The position numbers and the translations under genes are program-made. Below the pieces are notes generated by a model, which saw only the letters and a program-made list of their open reading frames with translations, searched no databases and was not told the origin of the DNA. This document shows, piece after piece, positions 1 through 6,522 of a stretch of 9,628 nt of DNA. The stretch spans positions 1 through 9,628 of the forward strand of contig DLVS01000744.1 of NCBI GenBank assembly GCA_003445095.1. The letters run 5' to 3'. Positions within the stretch are counted from its first letter, which is position 1. Each line of letters begins with the position of its first letter. The DNA is from Verrucomicrobiales bacterium (GTDB lineage Bacteria > Verrucomicrobiota > Verrucomicrobiia > Limisphaerales > UBA9464).

Positions 1-897
1 GTAGTCGTATCCTTCCAGCGTTAGGTCGCTGCCGGAGCCGATGAGTTCAAAGGTTCCGCCCATCGCTCCGGCCGCCAGCCGACTGACGCTCAACGTACCC
101 CCCAACGCTCGCAGTGTTCCGATATTGGTAACGCTGCTCAAGGCGATGCTGAGTTCTCCGCCGCTGACTTCGGCTTGAATGGTGCCCTGGTTGAGCAGGG
201 TGGACGGGCTGCTTTGAACGATCCGGCCACGGCCGCGCACGGTGAGGTGGGGACCGATGGTGAGGGCGCTTTCGCCGCCATAGCCCAAATAGACCAAGAT
301 GGAGGAGAGAAAATTGGTCGGAGTGGTGTCTTCCATGACGATCTCGCCTTGGCCTTCCAGCGTCTGGGTGCCTGGAGAGAAATAGAGCGCCGTTGTGTTT
401 TTGAGCGTCACCCTGGCGCCGTCCAAAAGCGTCAGCCCATTAGTCAGGATCAGGCTCTGCCCGCTGGGAACTGTTACTTCACCCCGCAACGTTACCCCGT
501 CCAGCACCCCTCCGTTGGCCACCACGACTTGTGCTGTGGTGGCCCGGAGAATACTCGCCTTGCTCAAAGTCCCACCGGAGAGGGCCAATTCATTGTTGAC
601 TTGGACTGTTCTTAAGACAGTTAACGTGCCGCCTGAGAGGACGAATTCTTCCTGGCAAAGGATACTTCTGACGGTGTGATCATCTGTGGAGTGGGTGACT
701 GAGATGTTGCCGGGGACATCTATCACCACATCATCACTTGGGCTCGGCAGGCTGCCGGTGCTCCAGTTTGCTGGTTCGTTCCACTCGCCGCTACCGCCCA
801 CCCAGTTGACTGTGGCGGCGGAGGCTGAAGCGGCACCAAGCAGCGTGAGCAGAGCCCACAATTGACATGAATTGGGTTGGATCAAAGGAGGTTTCAT
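1..897 (-). CDS. Secreted beta-strand-repeat surface protein, C-terminus cut off by the window
   Basis: The frame is open from an ATG at 897 to the left edge (299 codons), so the gene is incomplete. It opens with a signal peptide: a short basic start, a hydrophobic stretch at about residues 13-22 (LWALLTLLGA), then ASASAA with probable cleavage near residue 27. The mature part begins with WVGGSGEWNEPANWS (residues 32-46) and a following DDVVID. This pattern is common at the start of exported beta-helix or autotransporter-associated beta-strand proteins of Verrucomicrobiota and Planctomycetota. The rest is rich in G, T, S, L and V, with short repeats such as LSGGTL (twice) and GGTLSV/GGTFEL, as expected of a right-handed beta-helix. 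No enzyme motif is visible. The start lies 10 nt after the stop of the upstream gene, so the two are probably co-transcribed. No clear Shine-Dalgarno sequence precedes it. A role at the cell surface is inferred; the function is unknown. Confidence 0.8.
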   Translation of the reverse strand, partial: MKPPLIQPNSCQLWALLTLLGAASASAATVNWVGGSGEWNEPANWSTGSLPSPSDDVVIDVPGNISVTHSTDDHTVRSILCQEEFVLSGGTLTVLRTVQVNNELALSGGTLSKASILRATTAQVVVANGGVLDGVTLRGEVTVPSGQSLILTNGLTLLDGARVTLKNTTALYFSPGTQTLEGQGEIVMEDTTPTNFLSSILVYLGYGGESALTIGPHLTVRGRGRIVQSSPSTLLNQGTIQAEVSGGELSIALSSVTNIGTLRALGGTLSVSRLAAGAMGGTFELIGSGSDLTLEGYDY

Positions 898-907
898 CGG
901 TAAAGAA

Positions 908-1948
908 TTACGGAGTTTTGATCCGATAGAATTGGACATCGGCCTCTCGCAATAAGGGCGCTGAGAGCGTAAGCTGTCCGGAAGCCGGCGTCGTGGCCGA
1001 AGTGACCGTGGTCCAACCGCTCAAGCTCGAACTTTGCTGCAGCTCGGCCAGGGTGCCTGGAGGGAGGGTCAACTGAAAGCGGACCTCTCCGGGGCCGGAT
1101 TGCCCCGGCTCCGGCAGGACGATCACGGGAGTGGGCAGCCGAATTTCTGGTGTCGCGGAAGCAAATCGAATGGAGAACGTCGTCGCCGCCACGCGCATAG
1201 CGGCGGAGTAGAAGAACAGGTTGCCGTCCTTCACTTCATCCTGATAGACGGGCTCTTCAAGCATCACGGTGCAGCGGAAGCTTCGCCCGCGAAGCGATTC
1301 GAGTGTCAACGCCCACGGAATCAAGAGCGCTGACGGATCCTGGCGCGACCAAGCCAAAGCGTCCCCCTCAACCTCTTCACCCGATTGTTCATCCACGAGA
1401 CTGACCTGAAACGAATGGCGAGCGGGATCGTAACCTGGAGTTTCGCTCCATTGGAGGCTGACTACTCGGTTCGTTGGCAACGATTGCAGAGCGGCAAGAT
1501 CGCTGATTTGGGGCGTTGGAGGATAAGCGCCTGGTGGAAAGAACAGTTCAGTGGACCATTCATAGACGTAGGATTCCTCAGAATTCGACTCGACACGAAA
1601 GTTAGCGTCCAAGGTGTAACCACCGTCGGGAAACTCCGAATCCAAGGAGGAGTCGGAGGGGAATTCCTGGAGATAAGGAAGCGGGAAAAAATCGAACGGG
1701 GACTCGAGAATTTTTCCTTCGTCCGAAGTCAATTTGAGATAAAGCAAAGTGATTGGATCTTCGACGAATCCCTCGATCGTTACGTAGAAACCGTGGTGCT
1801 GATAGTTCGGATCAGCATTCGGCCTTTGCTCATAGTAGGCGACTTTGGCAACGGTGCCGAAGGTGTCATAGGTTTCCTGGGCGCAAGTCGAGGGAAGGGT
1901 CAAAGCCCAGAGCGCGACCAGGATTATCGGGAAATTGCTGATGTTCAT
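908..1948 (-). CDS. Secreted hypothetical protein with a verrucomicrobial-type C-terminal tail
   Basis: This 346-residue protein is of unknown function. I chose the ATG at 1948 because it starts directly on a compact signal peptide (MNISNFPIILVALWALTLPS) with likely cleavage at TCA|QE, residue 23. An in-frame GTG at 1978 would add ten residues ahead of it and is less natural. The mature protein has no cysteine clusters or catalytic motif. It is acidic, with many aromatic and proline residues, and looks like stacked beta-sandwich domains. The last 50 residues (LAELQQSSSLSGWTTV, then ADVQFYRIKTP) resemble the 'LQ.S..L..W..V...FYRI' tail at the end of many exported Verrucomicrobiota proteins, which may serve in export or surface attachment. 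It is followed after 10 nt by the beta-strand protein, suggesting a two-gene operon for cell-surface products. Confidence 0.75.
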   Translation of the reverse strand: MNISNFPIILVALWALTLPSTCAQETYDTFGTVAKVAYYEQRPNADPNYQHHGFYVTIEGFVEDPITLLYLKLTSDEGKILESPFDFFPLPYLQEFPSDSSLDSEFPDGGYTLDANFRVESNSEESYVYEWSTELFFPPGAYPPTPQISDLAALQSLPTNRVVSLQWSETPGYDPARHSFQVSLVDEQSGEEVEGDALAWSRQDPSALLIPWALTLESLRGRSFRCTVMLEEPVYQDEVKDGNLFFYSAAMRVAATTFSIRFASATPEIRLPTPVIVLPEPGQSGPGEVRFQLTLPPGTLAELQQSSSLSGWTTVTSATTPASGQLTLSAPLLREADVQFYRIKTP

Positions 1949-2065
1949 GGAAACCGACGGGGTGAGCGTCTTCACCACTTTTAAACGGATTCCAAATCGA
2001 TCGTTACGGCAGAAGAGAAATAATTGGGGAGCTTGGAGAGACGGCCCTCATCCGCCCTCCGACAT

Positions 2066-2093
2066 CTTCTCTCAGCGTCCGCATCGAGAGAAG
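2066..2093. repeat. Hairpin with 8-bp perfect stem
   Basis: CTTCTCTC at 2066-2073 is the exact reverse complement of GAGAGAAG at 2086-2093, with a 12-nt loop. Past a single bulged base the pairing continues (CAT at 2063-2065 with ATG at 2095-2097). There is no T tract on either side, so it is not a typical intrinsic terminator. It looks like a remnant of a repeated intergenic palindrome. Confidence 0.55.
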
Positions 2094-2141
2094 GATGTTC
2101 ACGGAGAGCTGGGCTCCCAACATTCGGATGTGAACCGGGAC

Positions 2142-2251
2142 CATGAACCCTCGTAGGAGACGACGTGAGGAGACTCCATCATCTTCTCCGTGGCCACCCG
2201 CGGCTCCCATGAGATGGAGTCTCGTGACCTCCACTCCTACAACGGTTCATG
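2142..2251. repeat. 39-nt imperfect inverted repeat around a 32-nt centre
   Basis: The left arm, 2142-2180, starts CATGAACC, contains TAGGAG and ends GAGACTCCATC. The right arm, 2213-2251, read on the other strand, gives the same blocks in the same order without gaps; I count 32 of 39 positions identical. The mismatches cluster in the ten bases before GAGACTCC. The arms would form a long stem with a 32-nt loop. No transposase gene lies between them, and no target-site duplication is evident. It could be a small non-autonomous mobile element or a multicopy intergenic repeat. Confidence 0.7.
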
Positions 2252-2478
2252 GGAAAGGAATGCGTGCGGATTCGGCGATCCGCGCTCCTAACGCGGATTC
2301 GTAGCAGATCATGTTTCTGCGCAGGGATCTTTGGGACTGCCACTCTGCTAAAACCGATTCTTGGCGAAGTGTTACACCGCGGCGAAAAGAATTTGGAAAG
2401 TCTCATTGGAGAAGTTAACAGCGGATCGCCGCGCCGCGTCGTGGCAATGACTCTTTGAGCGATCCGTGGATTGGGTGA

Positions 2479-2507
2479 CAGGAAATTCGGTGGGCAGATG
2501 ATTCGGT
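2479..2507. repeat. Pair of decayed 13-nt direct repeats, 16-nt period
   Basis: CAGGAAATTCGGT at 2479-2491 and CAGATGATTCGGT at 2495-2507 agree at 10 of 13 positions and are spaced 16 nt start to start. Only two units are visible. They look like the remains of a short tandem-repeat tract. Confidence 0.4.
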
Positions 2508-2526
2508 TGCCGGCCGCGCTTACCCG

Positions 2527-2553
2527 TTGACGCCCGACGGCTGTAGCTACAAA
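2527..2553 (+). promoter_or_regulatory. Possible vapBC promoter with a palindromic operator
   Basis: TTGACG at 2527-2532 and TACAAA at 2548-2553 could act as -35 and -10 boxes, but the 15-nt spacer is short and the -10 matches consensus at only four of six positions. A perfect 10-bp palindrome, TGTAGCTACA, at 2542-2551 overlaps the -10 and ends 10 nt before the vapB start. That is where a VapB-VapC complex would be expected to bind for autorepression, which is known for this system type. The operator role here is inferred. Confidence 0.3.
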
Positions 2554-2561
2554 ACGTACCC

Positions 2562-2816
2562 ATGACGACCGCAAAGATCTTCCGGCACGGCGGCAGCCAA
2601 GCGATCCGTCTTCCGAAAGCATTCCGCTTCGAAGGCACAGACGTTCTGATCGAACGGCAGGGCGACGATGTCATTCTTAAGCCGGTGCCCGCACGGAAGT
2701 ATCGGTCGTTCACGGAAATTGCCCGTCACCTCGCGGAAATGTTTCCCGAGGGAGGCGATTTTCCTGAACCGCCGCATCGGCCAGCGGCTCACGAGCGCGC
2801 CATCGTCGAATTCTGA
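2562..2816 (+). CDS. vapB: VapB-type antitoxin, SpoVT/AbrB-fold DNA-binding protein
   Basis: This 84-residue protein is a typical length for a VapB antitoxin. Residues 3-43 ([20 protein letters not shown], then a segment ending [14 protein letters not shown]) match the swapped-hairpin SpoVT/AbrB DNA-binding domain found in VapB/MazE-like antitoxins, including the [10 protein letters not shown] core. The proline-rich, charged C-terminal half would thread into the toxin and block its active site. It lies 12 nt upstream of a PIN-domain toxin gene, the standard antitoxin-toxin order. In this family the antitoxin, with the toxin, represses its own promoter, and a palindrome at 2542-2551 is a candidate site. 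No strong Shine-Dalgarno sequence precedes the ATG. The gene looks intact. Confidence 0.85.
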   Translation: MTTAKIFRHGGSQAIRLPKAFRFEGTDVLIERQGDDVILKPVPARKYRSFTEIARHLAEMFPEGGDFPEPPHRPAAHERAIVEF

Positions 2817-2828
2817 CCTAGGCCTTAC

Positions 2829-3225
2829 TTGAAGCCCTCATTTCTTCTAGATTCGAGCGCCTGCATTCCGGTCCTGCGCAACCGAGCAGGTCTCGAAAAG
2901 CTGCCAGACCCCGCCCTCATGGGCATCCCGGTCATCGTCGCCGCCGATCTGTGGACCGGGGTAAAGAAAAGCCTGCCTACGCATCCACACCAAGCCCAGC
3001 GTCTCGAAGCCTTTTTTGAGGCTCTTTTTGATGGCGGACTTTACCCTCGACGCCGCGTTGCACTATGCCGACATCCGCGCAGTCCTGGAACTTAATGGCA
3101 CCCCTATCGGTCCACTCGATCTTCTGACTGCGGCCCAAGCGCGAAGCCTAGGAGCGATCCTTGTCACCGCCAACCTTGGGAAGTTCAAACGCGTCAAAGG
3201 GCTGAAGGTCCTCGCCTGGAAATGA
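2829..3225 (+). pseudogene. vapC: VapC-type PIN-domain toxin, split by a frameshift
   Basis: Two overlapping frames together give one PIN-domain RNase of about 131 residues, the usual VapC length. The first, from a TTG at 2829, carries FLLDSSAC with the first catalytic Asp (residue 8) and VAADLWTGVKKS, where the second acidic residue is Asp (40) instead of the usual Glu. After ...EALF the homology moves to the next frame: ADFTLDAALHYADIRA, then GPLDLLTAAQARSLGA with the third acidic residue, then LVTANLGKFKRVKGLKVLAW and a stop at 3223. The switch falls at 3012-3034, which holds a T6 run (3012-3017) and a T5 run (3025-3029). Removing one T from the second run would read ...EALLMADFTLDAA without a break. 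VapC toxins are Mg-dependent RNases that cleave tRNA or rRNA. This copy is probably inactive unless ribosomes slip or the base is a sequencing error. Its partner antitoxin is intact. Confidence 0.8.
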
Positions 3226-3276
3226 AGATCGGTAACGGCATATGCCCCGGCTCAAATTACGCGCCGGCCGCGTCCG
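3226..3276. other. Short convergent spacer
   Basis: The vapC remnant and the thioredoxin-fusion gene converge on this 51-nt spacer. It contains a perfect 10-bp palindrome, GGCATATGCC, at 3237-3246 and GC-rich DNA beyond, but no stem followed by a T tract on either strand, so I call no intrinsic terminator. Confidence 0.4.
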
Positions 3277-4692
3277 CTACCGCCGGTTCAATAACTTTTC
3301 GACGGCTTCGTCCAGGGAAGCCGGCAGGGAGTCCGTGTACCCGATGAAGACGGATTCGACGATTCCCTCCCGGTTAATGACCACGGTGGTGGGAATTCCC
3401 TCGATGAGATATCGTGGGCCGAGTTCGTGCTGGGGATCCATAGGAACTGTGAAGGTGTAGCCATTGTCCTTCATGAATTTGGCGGCAATGTCGCGTTCTT
3501 CGTAGTTGAGTCCCAAGACCTTCAATCCGCGTCCCCGCCACTTGGCGTCGGTCGCTAATGCCTGCAGATGACGAAGAGAGCGGCGACACGGGGCGCACCA
3601 AGAAGCCCAGAAGTCCAGCACCACCACATTCCCCTTGAGGGAAGACAGAGAGACCTCCCCTCCCTCCAAAGTCCTAAGGGTGAAATCGGGTGCCGGTTGG
3701 TAGAGGAGGGAAGTGGTGTTTGTTCTGCCCGAGGCCGGCATCTTGACCACATCACCGGTCGAGTTTGTCAGACGAGTGTACATTGCCGACGTTGCAGCCG
3801 GACGCTGGGGCTTCTTGGTGGGAAGTTCGAGTTCGCCCGACAGGCGGGCTTCGATCCAAGCGCGGCCTACCATCCAGATTGAAACACCGCTGCCGGTTCG
3901 CTGATCGAAGGCCATGCGCGATCCGTCCTTGGTCCAGGCCGGCAGTGTCGCGAGTCCATCCCAGATCGCGGCGTGGCGTCCGGTCGAGACTTCCAAAACG
4001 CGCAAGCCACCTACGTTTTGGTTGTCGTATCCGCCATAGCCGACCCAGTTGCTATCCGGTGACCAGGCAGGAAGCATTCCATCGAAGCGCCCGGTCGGGG
4101 CCGTCCTAATCACTTCGTTCGATGCGAGGTCCCGAACCAAGAAGGACCCGCGGGATCCGTAGGCGACGAGTCGGCCATCGGGAGAAACCGCCGGATAGTA
4201 CGATTCTGTGCAATCGCCGAGGATCTGCACGGAACCGCTTTCTACCTCGATCGACACGAGCTTTTGGTCGCCGCGAGAAATGGCATAGACGCGGCGGCTG
4301 TCCTTCGACCACGAAGGGTACCCGCCATCTCCGAGACGTCGGAGCCCGGTCCCGTCGGGTTGAATCAACCAGAGCTCCTCCCACCCAGGCTTTGGCAAGT
4401 TGGTTCGAAGGACAAAGGCGATGAACTTTCCGTCCGGTGACCAAGAGGGATCTTTGCCGTGTTCAGCGAGGGTACTTCGCGTCAATCGGACCAGATCGAG
4501 CACCTCGATCCCATCTCCGGAGCCGCTTCGATAGGCAAGGCGTTGTGCGTCGGGATCCCATGATCCCTTCGACCCCGCGGGAACCAACATCACGGGCTCC
4601 TGTGGCCGCGATACCATTGCCAAGTCTGCGGACGCTCCTCCCAGGGAGGGCACTAGGGTCAGAAGCGCGAAGGCCAGGAGAATCTTAGGCAT
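3277..4692 (-). CDS. Exported PD40 beta-propeller fused to a TlpA-like thioredoxin domain
   Basis: This 471-residue protein starts at an ATG with a signal peptide (hydrophobic residues 4-17, probable cleavage near GASA, 19-22); there is no lipobox. Residues about 40-280 hold six TolB/PD40-type repeats, at 44 ([11 protein letters not shown]), 84 ([10 protein letters not shown]), 128 ([10 protein letters not shown]), 169 ([10 protein letters not shown]), 210 ([10 protein letters not shown]) and 253 ([10 protein letters not shown]), consistent with a six-bladed propeller. After a Pro/Thr-rich linker (290-330) comes a redoxin domain: PAPDFTL at 333, [15 protein letters not shown] with the redox pair C366/C369, and the cis-proline loop GIPTT (P434). 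Such TlpA-like domains reduce or exchange disulfides outside the cytoplasm. The propeller may bind a partner or ligand. It begins 17 nt after the kinase stop, so the genes are probably co-transcribed and the protein may report envelope redox state. Domain calls are firm; the role is inferred. Confidence 0.85.
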   Translation of the reverse strand: MPKILLAFALLTLVPSLGGASADLAMVSRPQEPVMLVPAGSKGSWDPDAQRLAYRSGSGDGIEVLDLVRLTRSTLAEHGKDPSWSPDGKFIAFVLRTNLPKPGWEELWLIQPDGTGLRRLGDGGYPSWSKDSRRVYAISRGDQKLVSIEVESGSVQILGDCTESYYPAVSPDGRLVAYGSRGSFLVRDLASNEVIRTAPTGRFDGMLPAWSPDSNWVGYGGYDNQNVGGLRVLEVSTGRHAAIWDGLATLPAWTKDGSRMAFDQRTGSGVSIWMVGRAWIEARLSGELELPTKKPQRPAATSAMYTRLTNSTGDVVKMPASGRTNTTSLLYQPAPDFTLRTLEGGEVSLSSLKGNVVVLDFWASWCAPCRRSLRHLQALATDAKWRGRGLKVLGLNYEERDIAAKFMKDNGYTFTVPMDPQHELGPRYLIEGIPTTVVINREGIVESVFIGYTDSLPASLDEAVEKLLNRR

Positions 4693-4709
4693 GGAACGAC
4701 GGGGCGATA

Positions 4710-6254
4710 CTATTGGGGTACCCGAGGGTTGTAGGGCGGTGGATCTAACAAAGTCAGGCGGATAGCAGCGTTGGTATATTTAGCGGTGATCTCCCCTGCG
4801 TCCCAGCCTACTCGCATGAAGTAGAGCAAATTGTCCTGAAGCCATTTACGCTCCATTTTCACTGCGAGCACAAACTCAGCTCCGTGGCCAACGATTCTCG
4901 AGCGGATGGGGTCGGGAAATACGGCCCAGTCGGCATGAATCTGGACCTTAAGTGTGTCGCGAACGTCGGCCGGTACACCGATGAATTCCAGCCGGACTCG
5001 CTGCTGGAGAATTTCGTTAAAATGGATGCCCGGAAAATTGTCGGTGCAGCGACCTCGATGCCAATTGAACAAGGGCAAGACAAGTTCATGCCCGTTGATC
5101 CGTCGCTCTGGATGGTGTCCCCGGGAATGATTCAGCCTCAGGATAAACCAAGTAGCGACCACCGTGGGCGAAAGCAGTGTCAGGACGATCGCGGCGGCGG
5201 TAATCGTCCGAACGGGATGTCGTCTCACCCATTTCGCTGTGCGTTCCGTCCAACGCGCCGGCCGGGCTGCCACCGGTTCGTGTCGTTGCCAGCGCTCCAA
5301 ATCATCAACAAACGCGCCAACCGTGGCGTAACGCTTGGCCGGATCTTTCTCCAAACACTTCAGACAAATCGTTTCGAGGTCTCGGTCGATGGCGGGATTC
5401 AGGCGTCGCGGCGACGTGGGTTCGTCGTGCCGAATCCGCTCCAGGATCTTTAGGTCGTCCGACGCGGTAAACGGATGCTGGCCGGTCAGGAGTCCGTAGA
5501 AGACGACGCCCAGACTGAACAGGTCCGATGCCACGGTGATTTTCGCCTGGGATCCGCTGATTTGCTCCGGCGAGAGATAAGCAGGAGTCCCCAGAATACG
5601 CCCGGTCAGAGTTAGGGAGCGTTCGACATTCAGTCGCCGCGCTAATCCGAAATCGGTGAGATACGGTTCTCCCGCGGAATCGATGAGGATATTGCCGGGT
5701 TTGAGGTCCCGATGGAGGACGCCGCGTTCGTGGGCGTGCTGCAAGGCGCGGGCGACTTTGACCAGCAAGGCGACCGCGGCCTTGGGATCGGACCGAAACA
5801 GGGAGAGATCGCGGTCGAGGCTTCGGCCTTCAACCAGGGCCATCGCATAGAAGTGTTGCCCCTCCGCCACATCCACGTCGTAGATGTGGACTATGTTGGG
5901 ATGATCCAGTTGTGCGGCGGCCTCGGCCTCGTGATGAAACCGAAAGATGTCCGCCTCGGAGGCGAGCTGGCCGCCGGTGAGGAGCTTAAGCGCCACCCAT
6001 TGGTTCAGGCTCCGTCGGCGAGCCTTGAAAACGACACCCATGCCGCCCCGACCAAGTTCTTCGTGAAGCTCGTAGTCACCCAGGAGGCGCCGAGCAATGG
6101 TGGGCTCGGGCCGCGCTCGGTCTGGATCCAAAGGCAGCTCCAGCTCCACCAATTCCAGCAGACAATGCACGCACTGTCCGCTGGGCGCGCCTGGCGGAAC
6201 GATCGAATCGCACCGGGCACAGATTTGGGAAGCGGCACCGGGCATTTCAATCAT
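4710..6254 (-). CDS. Membrane Ser/Thr protein kinase with N-terminal zinc ribbon
   Basis: This 514-residue protein is a Hanks-type kinase. Residues 12-31 form a zinc ribbon (CARC ... CVHC). The kinase domain, about 61-325, is complete: glycine loop GRGGMG (68-73), ATP-anchoring K90, alpha-C E109, catalytic HRDLKPGNIL (D183), DFGLA (D201), GTPAYLSPEQ, and the structural Asp in ASDLFSLG. It should therefore be active. A basic stretch (RRHPVRT) leads into one membrane helix at about 349-373, leaving about 140 residues (374-514) probably outside. That tail has many aromatic and charged residues and I do not recognise it. It may sense a ligand or the neighbouring thioredoxin-fusion protein. The gene lies between an ECF sigma gene and the PD40/TlpA gene on the same strand, and ECF-kinase pairing is known in Planctomycetota and Verrucomicrobiota. 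The ATG at 6254 is used; a second in-frame ATG three codons on is equally possible, and neither has a clear ribosome site. Confidence 0.9.
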   Translation of the reverse strand: MIEMPGAASQICARCDSIVPPGAPSGQCVHCLLELVELELPLDPDRARPEPTIARRLLGDYELHEELGRGGMGVVFKARRRSLNQWVALKLLTGGQLASEADIFRFHHEAEAAAQLDHPNIVHIYDVDVAEGQHFYAMALVEGRSLDRDLSLFRSDPKAAVALLVKVARALQHAHERGVLHRDLKPGNILIDSAGEPYLTDFGLARRLNVERSLTLTGRILGTPAYLSPEQISGSQAKITVASDLFSLGVVFYGLLTGQHPFTASDDLKILERIRHDEPTSPRRLNPAIDRDLETICLKCLEKDPAKRYATVGAFVDDLERWQRHEPVAARPARWTERTAKWVRRHPVRTITAAAIVLTLLSPTVVATWFILRLNHSRGHHPERRINGHELVLPLFNWHRGRCTDNFPGIHFNEILQQRVRLEFIGVPADVRDTLKVQIHADWAVFPDPIRSRIVGHGAEFVLAVKMERKWLQDNLLYFMRVGWDAGEITAKYTNAAIRLTLLDPPPYNPRVPQ

Positions 6255-6308
6255 GGTTAAACCGAACTCGGATCATTTGTTACTCGGAATTGCTGGGATT
6301 CTCCGAAC

Positions 6309-6318
6309 CCAACGTTGG
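6309..6318. promoter_or_regulatory. 10-bp palindrome upstream of the kinase
   Basis: CCAACGTTGG is a perfect palindrome whose nearer edge lies 54 nt before the kinase ATG, in the only unique-looking DNA between the kinase and the palindromic element. It could be a regulator site, but a 10-bp palindrome can also arise by chance. Confidence 0.25.
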
Positions 6319-6344
6319 TTACGCCAGTGACAGTGACGATCGGC

Positions 6345-6491
6345 GGGGAGCACGCGCCTCTGGCGTGTAGTTTTCGGCGTCGCGCCGAAAACCTCGTCCA
6401 ACAAACTTTCCCACCTGGGATGCCTTGAGGATAGTGTGATGAAGGTCAGGGCGGGACGCCCAGACCAACACGCCGGAGGCGTGCGCTCCCC
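6345..6491. repeat. 147-bp nested palindromic element, REP/MITE-like
   Basis: The ends are 24-nt inverted repeats: GGGGAGC...GGCGTGT at 6345-6368 and its reverse complement at 6468-6491, 21 of 24 positions identical. Inside is a perfect 10-bp stem (GTTTTCGGCG/CGCCGAAAAC, 6370-6379 and 6383-6392) with a 3-nt loop, and GGGCG/CGCCC around 6450-6461. Each terminal arm also holds its own small stem (CGCC/GGCG). Several hairpins inside one large inverted repeat is the layout of REP/BIME clusters and MITEs. It sits between the sigma and kinase genes and would be transcribed if they share a promoter. No transposase is nearby and I see no target duplication. Confidence 0.7.
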
Positions 6492-6522
6492 AATTCCGTT
6501 TCGGATTTCGAGTTGCATCATG

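Larger units (their letters stand above)
1949..2561. other. Gene-free stretch of decayed repeats
   Basis: About 610 bases lie between two divergently transcribed units and I find no convincing gene. The short open frames here are arginine-rich, overlap each other on both strands and run through palindromic DNA. What can be seen is a hairpin at 2066-2093, a 39-nt imperfect inverted repeat at 2142-2251, a small stem (ATCCGCG/CGCGGAT) around 2279-2299, and a pair of 13-nt direct repeats at 2479-2507. The part at 2300-2460 shows nothing I can name. The stretch must also hold promoters for the outward-facing genes on both sides. Confidence 0.6.

Noticed and set aside
1385..1984. Plus-strand frame of 199 codons opposite the secreted protein
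   Set aside because: The minus-strand reading has a clear signal peptide and a family-like tail, while this frame has neither and no domain.
2066..2251. CRISPR array or tRNA in the gene-free stretch
   Set aside because: The repeats are inverted and not regularly spaced, there are no unique spacers between direct repeats, and no cloverleaf or TTCGA arm could be traced.
2249..2458. Plus-strand open frame of 69 codons in the gene-free stretch
   Set aside because: Its start lies inside the right arm of the inverted repeat; composition and lack of any motif suggest chance.
2179..2622. Minus-strand open frame of 147 codons opposite the start of vapB
   Set aside because: It runs through the inverted repeat and the direct repeats, overlaps vapB antisense, is arginine-rich and shows no domain.
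3226..3276. Bidirectional terminator between the convergent genes
   Set aside because: There is a short palindrome and GC-rich DNA but no stem with a following T tract on either strand.
4884..6260. Long plus-strand frames (189 and 182 codons) opposite the kinase
   Set aside because: They are antisense shadows of a complete kinase domain with all catalytic motifs on the minus strand.
6273..6521. Minus-strand open frame of 82 codons between sigma and kinase genes
   Set aside because: Most of it is the palindromic element, and the peptide (TPPACWSGRPALTF and similar) is what such GC-rich palindromes give when translated.
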